Shown here: piece after piece, positions 1-5,488 of the stretch
How positions within the stretch are numbered: the first letter of the stretch is position 1
Layout: the number at the start of each line of letters is the position of its first letter
NCBI GenBank assembly: GCA_023139225.1
Contig: JAGLNZ010000197.1
Location: 1 to 11,092, forward strand
From: Desulfobacula sp.
GTDB taxonomy: Bacteria > Desulfobacterota > Desulfobacteria > Desulfobacterales > Desulfobacteraceae
Length of the DNA stretch: 11,092 bases
Direction of reading: 5' to 3'
Program-made: the position numbers and the translations under genes
Notes under the pieces: model-generated
Told to the model about the DNA's origin: nothing
Database searches by the model: none
The model's input: the letters and a program-made list of their open reading frames with translations, nothing else

Positions 1-1
1 A

Positions 2-43
2 GGATTGATTGTTACGGCAATAATATTAATTATATTTGGATAA
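2..43 (+). CDS. C-terminal tail of an upstream gene, probable membrane protein (partial)
   Basis: An open frame enters from the left edge and ends at TAA (41-43), three bases before the kinase start. The 13 readable residues, GLIVTAIILIIFG, are almost all hydrophobic, as in the end of a C-terminal transmembrane helix. The tight junction and the lack of room for a promoter suggest co-transcription with the kinase, so this protein might be a membrane partner or sensor for it; that is inference. With so few residues the family cannot be named, and the frame could be fortuitous. Confidence 0.4.
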   Translation, partial: GLIVTAIILIIFG

Positions 44-46
44 CAT

Positions 47-2020
47 ATGAGACCGGAACGAATACTTGTTGTTGATGATGAAAAAAGGATCGTTGAAAAT
101 ATTTCTCTTTGCTTAAAGAGAGAAGGTTTTCAAACGACAGGCGCCCATGACGGCGATGAGGCAATCAGGATCTTTGAACAACAAAAATTTGATCTTGTAT
201 TGCTTGATGTAAGTATGCCCGGGATGAACGGGTATGAGGTCATGGAGCATATTTTCGGTATGGATGAAGATGTCCTGATTATTATTATCACAGGCTATGC
301 ATCTATTGAATCTGCTATCCGTGCACTTAAAATCGGTGCCTGGGATTACCTGAAAAAGCCTTTTGAATATGCCGATCTTATAAAAACTGTAAAAAATGCA
401 CTTTCCCAGAAAAAATTAATAGCAGATAAAAAAGCTGTAAGTGCAAGGCTTGAAGCATCTGAGAGACAATATGAATATATGGTGAATAATTCTCCAGATC
501 TTATTTTTACCCTGGATCAGGATGGATGTTTTACCTTTGTGAATCATCAGTTTGAACGAGTGCTGGGGTTTTCAAAAAAAGATTTAATCGGAACCGGTTT
601 TGAAGATATTATTCATAAGGGAGACCTCTCAAAAGCTGCAGCTCTAACCCGGTTTGAAAAATATGAACAGCGGCTCAATGATGGGCAGGATATGCATTTC
701 AGGTTTAAAAAAGCAAATCTTAAAAAGTCCCAGTATGATCCATATGAATCATTTGCTTTTATGGAACTCAAAACTACTCCCATGCATCTGCCTGCCAGTG
801 ACAAAAAGGGTGAATTTAACGGTGTATATGCGGTAGCCAGGGATGTGACGGAACGGGTGAATCTGGAAGATCAGTTGCGCCAGGCGCAAAAGATGGAAGC
901 CATCGGGACGCTGGCAGGAGGGATTGCCCATGATTTTAATAATATTCTTATGGGTATTCAGGGCTATGCCTCACTTGTAAGGACTGGCTTTGAGCCTGGC
1001 AGTGATGAATATAAACGGCTTGCCAGTATTGATGAGTATGTTTTCAGTGGTGCTGAAATGGCCAAACAATTATTGGGATTTGCCCAGAAAACATGCCAGG
1101 AGACCTGTCTCATTAATCTGAATTACCTTTTAAAAATGTCTGCAAAAATGTTCGGCAGGACGAGAAAAGATATCCTGATTGAGCAATATCTGGATAGAGA
1201 CTTATGGGGAACTATTGTGGATGAAGGGCAGATTAAACAGGTGTTAATGAACCTTTTTGTCAATGCATGGCACGCAATGCCGGATGGCGGTAAAATTATT
1301 ATCAAATCTGAAAATGTTGTTGTGGATGAATCAAGGTTGGATGAATTCGGACTTAAAATTGCCGGTACATATGTAAAAGTGACGGTGTCTGATACCGGTA
1401 TAGGAATGGATGATGAGATCATAAATAGGATTTTTGATCCATTTTTCACTACAAAAGCAAGAGGTCAGGGGACAGGCCTTGGACTTGCCACAGCCTATGG
1501 GATTATCAAGAGTCATAAGGGAATATTCAAAGTTGAAAGTAAGCCTGGAAAAGGCAGCTCTTTCATGTTTTTTCTGCCGGCCAAACAAACAAAGGTTGAC
1601 ACCCGTAAAGAGCCGGAAGAAAAGGAAATGATTTTCAATGGGAAAGGCACTATTTTATTGGTTGATGATGAAAAAGGTGTCATTGAAGTCTGTTCAGAGA
1701 TGCTGGAGAGCCTTGGATATCAAGTAAAATCAGTTTTAGATGGTATGGAAGCAATAGATGTTTTAAAATCCAAAAATTTTAAAATAGATCTTGTTATTCT
1801 TGATATGGTTATGCCCAGGATGAATGGGGAACAAACTTTTGAAAATATCAGGAGTATTGACCCGGATATGAAAGTATTGGTGTCCTCTGGTTACAGCCGG
1901 GAAAAAGAAATTGAAAAAATGATGGCAAAAGGATGTAATGAATATATCCTGAAACCATTTGATGTAGCAACTTTGTCTGAAAAATTGAAAACCGTGTTTA
2001 AAACCCCGGAAAAAGTATAG
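47..2020 (+). CDS. Hybrid sensor histidine kinase, REC-PAS-HisKA-HATPase-REC
   Basis: A soluble 657-residue two-component kinase with no transmembrane segment or signal peptide. REC1 (about 5-118) has the acidic pair D10/D11, phospho-acceptor D54 in LLDVSMPGMNG, T82 and K104. A PAS domain (about 138-268) follows a short helical linker. The dimerisation domain carries the phospho-accepting histidine H295 in GGIAHDFNN. The ATPase domain shows the N box (N402, N406), DTGIGM (449-454) and GTGLGLA (475-481). REC2 (about 535-650) has D540/D541, acceptor D586, S614 in the Thr/Ser position and K636. All catalytic residues appear intact. REC1 probably receives phosphate from another kinase or modulates this one, the PAS senses a ligand or redox cue, and REC2 passes phosphate on; these roles are inferred. 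There is no DNA-binding output and no adjacent response regulator, so the output is unknown. The ATG lies 3 nt after the upstream stop with only a weak ribosome site, suggesting translational coupling. Confidence 0.93.
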   Translation: MRPERILVVDDEKRIVENISLCLKREGFQTTGAHDGDEAIRIFEQQKFDLVLLDVSMPGMNGYEVMEHIFGMDEDVLIIIITGYASIESAIRALKIGAWDYLKKPFEYADLIKTVKNALSQKKLIADKKAVSARLEASERQYEYMVNNSPDLIFTLDQDGCFTFVNHQFERVLGFSKKDLIGTGFEDIIHKGDLSKAAALTRFEKYEQRLNDGQDMHFRFKKANLKKSQYDPYESFAFMELKTTPMHLPASDKKGEFNGVYAVARDVTERVNLEDQLRQAQKMEAIGTLAGGIAHDFNNILMGIQGYASLVRTGFEPGSDEYKRLASIDEYVFSGAEMAKQLLGFAQKTCQETCLINLNYLLKMSAKMFGRTRKDILIEQYLDRDLWGTIVDEGQIKQVLMNLFVNAWHAMPDGGKIIIKSENVVVDESRLDEFGLKIAGTYVKVTVSDTGIGMDDEIINRIFDPFFTTKARGQGTGLGLATAYGIIKSHKGIFKVESKPGKGSSFMFFLPAKQTKVDTRKEPEEKEMIFNGKGTILLVDDEKGVIEVCSEMLESLGYQVKSVLDGMEAIDVLKSKNFKIDLVILDMVMPRMNGEQTFENIRSIDPDMKVLVSSGYSREKEIEKMMAKGCNEYILKPFDVATLSEKLKTVFKTPEKV

Positions 2021-2067
2021 ATTCCGTGAGTTTATAAGATATGAGTTTTGAGCAGTGAGATATTATG

Positions 2068-2095
2068 AGGGTTTGGGATTTATTTCCCAAACCCT
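2068..2095 (+). terminator. Shared intrinsic terminator between convergent genes
   Basis: A perfect 11-bp stem (2068-2078 with 2085-2095, AGGGTTTGGGA arm) closes a 6-nt loop. A moderately T-rich tract follows on the plus strand (TTGTTTCATCGTTT). It lies 48 nt after the kinase stop and 12 nt beyond the pyrophosphatase stop on the other strand. A symmetrical stem can act in both directions. The minus-strand side lacks a good T run, so termination of the pyrophosphatase transcript is less certain. Confidence 0.78.
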
Positions 2096-2107
2096 TTGTT
2101 TCATCGT

Positions 2108-3028
2108 TTATCCGAGAGTTTTTTCAAGATCCGGAACAATCTGTTTTTTTCTACTCATGATACCGGGCAGCCATGCTTTCCCATCAACAGGGGCAACACC
2201 AAACGCTTTTTCAACAACAGAATCATCATCTGAAGCAATCAAAAGCTCTGTACCTTCTTTCATGATGTCCGTCAGCATAAGGAATACGCTGTGATGGCCT
2301 TTTTCTTCTTTAAGGGCCTGGATATCTTTTTCAAGGTCTGCTTTGATACCGTCAACAATCGAAAGGTCAACAAGTTCGAGTTGTCCGACACCAACGCCTT
2401 TTCCGCTCATGTTAAAATCTTTATAATCACGGAAAACAAGGTCGCGGATCGGAGTGCCTTCTACAGCAGATTTAACTTTAAACATTTCAATGCCTAAAGC
2501 TTCCAGGTCACTTTCACCACAGATTTCAGAAAGCTGAGCGCATATTTTTTTGTCAGAGTCAGTACAGGTAGCTGATTTGAAAATAACCGTATCGGAAAGA
2601 ATCGCGCAAAGCATGATACCTGCGATATCTTTTGGTATTTCAATGTCAAAATAATTATACATAGATGCAATAACCGTGCAAGTGCAACCCACAGGCCATA
2701 TCCAGCATTCGAGCGGCTGGCTGGTAGTTACATCACCAAGTTTGTGATGATCGACAATACCGAGAATATTGGCATCGCCAAGGTCGTCAGGACTTTGGGT
2801 AAGATCGGAGTGATCCACGAGATATACATCTTTTCCCGCATAAGAAGTAATCACCTGCGGTCCTGCAACACCAAATTTTTCAAGCACGAAACTAGATTCA
2901 GGATTCAATTCTCCCTGCATTGCCGGAGCAATATCTTCACCAAGTTTTTTCTTAAGATCGGCAAGAGCAATCGCCGCGCAAACCGAATCCGTATCTGGAT
3001 TTTTGTGACCAAATACTAAAGTTGACAT
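2108..3028 (-). CDS. ppaC: Manganese-dependent inorganic pyrophosphatase (family II, DHH/DHHA2)
   Basis: Cytosolic enzyme that hydrolyses pyrophosphate to two phosphates, pulling forward biosynthetic reactions and, in sulfate reducers, sulfate activation by ATP sulfurylase. The 306-residue length is typical of the family. The N-terminal DHH domain carries all expected metal ligands: H8, D12 and D14 in GHKNPDTDS, D72 in VDHSD, H94 in VDHHK and D146 in ILSDT. The C-terminal DHHA2 domain ends with the substrate-binding SRKKQ motif (292-296). No CBS or DRTGG insert is present, so this is the short form without nucleotide regulation. The ATG has a strong AGGAGG (3033-3038) four bases upstream. The gene is transcribed alone, divergent from the PilZ gene and convergent with the kinase. 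Confidence 0.96.
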   Translation of the reverse strand: MSTLVFGHKNPDTDSVCAAIALADLKKKLGEDIAPAMQGELNPESSFVLEKFGVAGPQVITSYAGKDVYLVDHSDLTQSPDDLGDANILGIVDHHKLGDVTTSQPLECWIWPVGCTCTVIASMYNYFDIEIPKDIAGIMLCAILSDTVIFKSATCTDSDKKICAQLSEICGESDLEALGIEMFKVKSAVEGTPIRDLVFRDYKDFNMSGKGVGVGQLELVDLSIVDGIKADLEKDIQALKEEKGHHSVFLMLTDIMKEGTELLIASDDDSVVEKAFGVAPVDGKAWLPGIMSRKKQIVPDLEKTLG

Positions 3029-3032
3029 AAAA

Positions 3033-3038
3033 CCTCCT
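3033..3038 (-). promoter_or_regulatory. Ribosome binding site of ppaC
   Basis: A full AGGAGG on the minus strand, four bases before the ATG, fixes the pyrophosphatase start and implies efficient translation. Confidence 0.85.
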
Positions 3039-3119
3039 AAGTTTTTTTAGTCTTTTCCTATTATTTGATGACCTAAAACATTATGATCATCTTATGTTTC
3101 AAATTCCCATATAAAAACC

Positions 3120-3150
3120 GCAATATTTTATAGAATTAATTGGCAATATT
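3120..3150. repeat. Direct repeat GCAATATT, two copies 23 bp apart
   Basis: GCAATATT occurs at 3120-3127 and 3143-3150, about two helical turns apart, in the divergent intergenic region and overlapping the candidate promoters of both ppaC and the PilZ gene. It could be an operator for a dimeric regulator, or a chance repeat in AT-rich DNA. Confidence 0.25.
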
Positions 3151-3155
3151 AACAA
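3127..3155 (-). promoter_or_regulatory. Candidate sigma70-type promoter for ppaC
   Basis: On the minus strand TTGTTA (3150-3155; 4 of 6 to the -35 consensus) is separated by exactly 17 bases from TATAAA (3127-3132; 5 of 6 to the -10 consensus). It would give a leader of roughly 90 nt before the ATG. The region is AT-rich, so chance matches are likely; this is the best-spaced pair I found. Confidence 0.4.
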
Positions 3156-3170
3156 GGAAAATTTTAAAAT
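3140..3170 (+). promoter_or_regulatory. Candidate promoter for the PilZ-holin gene pair
   Basis: TTGGCA (3140-3145; 5 of 6 to -35) and TAAAAT (3165-3170; 5 of 6 to -10) are 19 bases apart, slightly long. An alternative is TTGACT (3179-3184) with TTTAAA (3201-3206) at 16 bases. Either would overlap or abut the divergent ppaC promoter candidate. AT-rich background makes both tentative. Confidence 0.3.
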
Positions 3171-3254
3171 CGAAATGATTGACTATATTGTTTTTATTTG
3201 TTTAAAGTAAGTAATCTAAATTTAAATGGAAACAAATTTTCGTCAACAATGAAT

Positions 3255-3260
3255 AAGGAG
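3255..3260 (+). promoter_or_regulatory. Ribosome binding site that fixes the PilZ start
   Basis: AAGGAG is followed by five bases and ATG at 3266. An in-frame GTG at 3260 overlaps the Shine-Dalgarno itself and so is unlikely to be used. Confidence 0.75.
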
Positions 3261-3265
3261 TGGAC

Positions 3266-3592
3266 ATGACAAAGGAAGAGATGCCTGAACAATCTGTTGA
3301 AAAACGAAAACACGAACGAAAACCGACGAACATTAAGATTGAAGTTGTGACCGGAGGAAAACTGAGCAAAGAGACAGCAAAGGATATCTCTTTTGGTGGA
3401 ATTTATATAAAAAATAAAGATTTTGAAAAATATGAAATTGACGAAGATATCGTACTTGCTTTTGAATCCAAATCAGGAAAAGCCCATACCCTGGAAGGGA
3501 AAATCGTCAGAAAAGATAAAGAAGGCATTGGTGTTCGATTTGAAAAAGAGTTAATTGCAATTGCTTTAAAACATGCGGAAGAATGGCTTTAG
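3266..3592 (+). CDS. Single-domain PilZ protein, probable c-di-GMP binder
   Basis: A 108-residue cytosolic protein made of one PilZ domain. Both c-di-GMP contacts are present: the RxxxR motif (R14, R18 in RKHERK) and (D/N)xSxxG (D40, S42, G45 in DISFGG). The rest fits the beta-barrel, ending in GIGVRFEKEL and a short C-terminal helix. Such stand-alone PilZ proteins act as c-di-GMP-dependent adaptors on motility, secretion or polysaccharide machinery; the partner here is unknown. The ATG at 3266 is chosen because AAGGAG sits five bases upstream, while the GTG six bases earlier lies within that site. The gene is 24 nt before a small membrane protein and probably co-transcribed with it. Confidence 0.88.
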   Translation: MTKEEMPEQSVEKRKHERKPTNIKIEVVTGGKLSKETAKDISFGGIYIKNKDFEKYEIDEDIVLAFESKSGKAHTLEGKIVRKDKEGIGVRFEKELIAIALKHAEEWL

Positions 3593-3616
3593 AACCGAAT
3601 TATTAAAGGAGCTCCA

Positions 3617-3946
3617 ATGTTTGTTGTCAATATACTAATTTTAAGTGTCGCTGTTTTTCTAGTTTCTAATTTGCTTCCCGGAATTCGAATTAAAAATTTT
3701 GTTACGGCGATTATTGTAGCTTTTGTCTACAGTATTATTAATTTATTAACCGGGTGGCTGCTGGTCATTTTAACCCTTCCTTTTGTCATTATTACCTTTG
3801 GATTGTTTAAGTTTGTGATTAACGCCTTTCTTCTCTGGCTGACAGATAAAATCATAGAAGATTTTGAGATCAAGAATGTCTTTACTACACTCATTGCCGC
3901 ATTTTTGATTACCATTGTGGATTCATTAATAAAATGGGTCTTTTAG
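3617..3946 (+). CDS. Small YvlD/4TM phage-holin-superfamily IV membrane protein
   Basis: A 109-residue, strongly hydrophobic inner-membrane protein with about four predicted helices (roughly 3-21, 29-50, 51-75 and 88-108). The pattern LPGIRIKNFVTAII, then INLLTGWLLVILTLPFVIITFG, with the conserved Pro-Gly and Leu-Pro turns, matches the YvlD family (annotated as mycobacterial 4TM phage holin superfamily IV). Despite the name, members are chromosomal proteins of unknown function, and no lysis gene or other phage gene lies nearby. The ATG has AAAGGAG (3605-3611) five bases upstream. It follows the PilZ gene by 24 nt, so the two likely form one transcript. A role in the cell envelope is plausible but not shown. 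Confidence 0.82.
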   Translation: MFVVNILILSVAVFLVSNLLPGIRIKNFVTAIIVAFVYSIINLLTGWLLVILTLPFVIITFGLFKFVINAFLLWLTDKIIEDFEIKNVFTTLIAAFLITIVDSLIKWVF

Positions 3947-4025
3947 CAAATTTGCAAGTCTGTTCAGCCTTTCAATAATCAAAAAAGCAGCAGTATGCCA
4001 TTTCAAATAAAGCGAAAATATTTAG

Positions 4026-4054
4026 TTGACATTTTTTATATCCTGGCACAGGAT
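4026..4054 (+). promoter_or_regulatory. Candidate promoter for the CBS operon
   Basis: A perfect TTGACA (4026-4031) is followed by an AT-rich spacer. At 17 bases the -10 would be the weak CAGGAT (4049-4054); GATTAT (4052-4057) fits better but at 20 bases. It lies about 65 nt before the first CBS start, within the 171-bp gap after the membrane protein gene. The good -35 with a poor -10 would fit an activator-dependent promoter, or coincidence. Confidence 0.35.
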
Positions 4055-4117
4055 TATTAAAGAAGTTTTTAAAAATTCGCCTGGCTTACCAAATCCTTTA
4101 GCGAAAAGGAGAAATAA

Positions 4118-4579
4118 ATGAAGACGACAGCCAAAGATGTTATGGTAACTAGTTTTAAAACCTTGAGCCCTGATTCTAGCATATCCGAAGCTTTAGAGAT
4201 TTTTAAGGCATCAAAGCTGGATGGGAAAACGATTTTTGGCATTCTGGTAACAGATAAAGATGGTTCCATAGCCGGTATGATATCAATGTATGATGTTCTT
4301 TTATTCCTTTTGCCCAAGCATGTTAAAATTTGGGGCAACATCAGTGACATTGAGATAGAAGGGATTATTGATCGCGCCACCGGGAAACTGAAAAATCTTT
4401 TTGTGGGCGATATTATGACACCGAAAATCATATCCGTCACCCCTGATATGCACTTAATGATGGTATTGGATATCATGATAAAAAAACATGTTCGAAGGCT
4501 GCCGGTTGTTTCCAATGGCGAAGCCGTCGGCATGGTCTATATTTCAGATCTTTTTAATCATCTTCTTGAAAGGGTGTGA
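4118..4579 (+). CDS. CBS-pair (Bateman module) protein
   Basis: A 153-residue cytosolic protein consisting of two CBS motifs and nothing else. CBS1 covers about 3-62 (AKDVMVTSFKTLSPDSSISEA start, then GMISMYDVLLF). A linker rich in charged residues (about 66-94) leads to CBS2 at about 95-150 (VGDIMTPKIISVTPDM start, then VRRLPVV and GMVYISDLF). Such pairs form a cleft that usually binds adenosine nucleotides (AMP, ATP, SAM). No catalytic or DNA-binding domain is fused, so it probably acts as a ligand sensor on another protein. AAGGAG (4106-4111) is six bases before the ATG. Its stop overlaps the next gene's start by four bases (GTGA), so the two products are likely made together and may form a complex; that last point is inference. 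Confidence 0.88.
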   Translation: MKTTAKDVMVTSFKTLSPDSSISEALEIFKASKLDGKTIFGILVTDKDGSIAGMISMYDVLLFLLPKHVKIWGNISDIEIEGIIDRATGKLKNLFVGDIMTPKIISVTPDMHLMMVLDIMIKKHVRRLPVVSNGEAVGMVYISDLFNHLLERV

Positions 4580-5466
4580 AAGTGGGAAAAGACACATTAA
4601 CCGGTTTAAGTGTCAGGCACGCCATGCGAAAGCAGTTGATTGTACTCGGGCCGAATGACACCATTGACTGCTGTATACAGTACTTACTCAAATATAAAGT
4701 TAATGCGATTCTAGTGGGTGAAAATTCAGAGAGAGCATTGGGGGTTGTTTCAAAAACAGATATAATGGGGGCCTGGTATGCAGGCCTTCCTTTATCAACA
4801 CCTGTCCGGATGATAATGAATTCCCCTCCTTTTTTCTGCAACCCTGATGATACGCTTGATTCTGCATTAAATATTATGAAAACCAATAAAGTTTATCGGT
4901 TATATGCATTGGAGGAAAATTCGAATGCTGTCGTTGGTGCCATAGCATACCCAGATATTGTGGGGTTGCTTTACCATTATTGCAGCCATTGTGAACAGGG
5001 CATATTTAATAAAAGTAAAGACACGGTACAAGACAGGGTCAAAAGGTATAAAGTTCATGAAATCATGACAAAACAGGTTGAATCCTGTAAAGAAGACACC
5101 TTGCTTGAATCAGTTGTTGAAATCCTTTCTGCTTCAAGATTCGGTGCTATTCTCGTGTCTGATGATCAAAACTACCCCAAGGGAGTTATTTCAAAAACAG
5201 ATATTACTCTGTGTTACAGACATGGACAGGACCTGTCAGTCCCGGCAGGAACAATTATGTCAACTCCGGTGGCGCTTTGCTATGAACAGGATCATGTAGA
5301 GAGCGCAATCAAATCAATGATTTTAAAAGATTTGCACCGTTTGTTTGTTGTTCCTGAAAAACATCAGGCAGTTTCAGGTGTTCTTTCTCTTACCGATGCA
5401 GCCCGCCTGAGATCAGGCAGTTGCCATGCATGTATCAGCAGTAGAATAAGGGTTGATAAAAACTGA
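4576..5466 (+). CDS. Four-CBS protein with duplicated Cys-x-x-Cys tails
   Basis: A 296-residue cytosolic protein with four CBS motifs arranged as two Bateman modules (about 9-132 and 156-278). The halves look like an internal duplication: VSKTDI (58-63) then LSTP and IMNSP in the first matches ISKTDI (205-210) then LSVP and IMSTP in the second. Each module is followed by a cysteine pair: C136-S-H-C139 after the first, C283-H-A-C286 after the second. These could bind a metal or act as a thiol switch. CBS modules normally bind adenosine nucleotides. No enzymatic domain is present, so the target is unknown. The GTG at 4576 overlaps the previous stop by 4 nt; the GTG at 4582 is seven bases after AAAGGG (4569-4574) and may be the real start, two residues shorter. 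It ends 22 bp from the convergent radical SAM gene. Confidence 0.88.
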   Translation: MKVGKDTLTGLSVRHAMRKQLIVLGPNDTIDCCIQYLLKYKVNAILVGENSERALGVVSKTDIMGAWYAGLPLSTPVRMIMNSPPFFCNPDDTLDSALNIMKTNKVYRLYALEENSNAVVGAIAYPDIVGLLYHYCSHCEQGIFNKSKDTVQDRVKRYKVHEIMTKQVESCKEDTLLESVVEILSASRFGAILVSDDQNYPKGVISKTDITLCYRHGQDLSVPAGTIMSTPVALCYEQDHVESAIKSMILKDLHRLFVVPEKHQAVSGVLSLTDAARLRSGSCHACISSRIRVDKN

Positions 5467-5488
5467 TTTGACAGCAAGGCATTTTAAA

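Noticed and set aside
2055..2294. Plus-strand open frame over the terminator and the end of ppaC
   Set aside because: It runs through the terminator hairpin and antisense to conserved pyrophosphatase sequence, with no ribosome site.
3617..3946. Possible prophage remnant, suggested by the holin-family label
   Set aside because: No endolysin, structural, integrase or attachment-site sequence is nearby, and the family is widespread in chromosomes without phage.
3946..3955. Perfect palindrome GCAAATTTGC at the stop of the small membrane protein gene
   Set aside because: It has no loop and low GC content, so it is a poor terminator, and a single 10-bp palindrome in AT-rich DNA is expected by chance.
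4044..4057. TGGCAC resembling the -24 element of a sigma54 promoter
   Set aside because: The matching -12 element (TTGCA/T) is absent at the required spacing; the following bases are AGGATTATT.
4069..4533. 154-codon open frame antisense to the first CBS gene
   Set aside because: The plus-strand frame has clear CBS motifs, a good ribosome site and an overlapped neighbour; the antisense frame has none of these.
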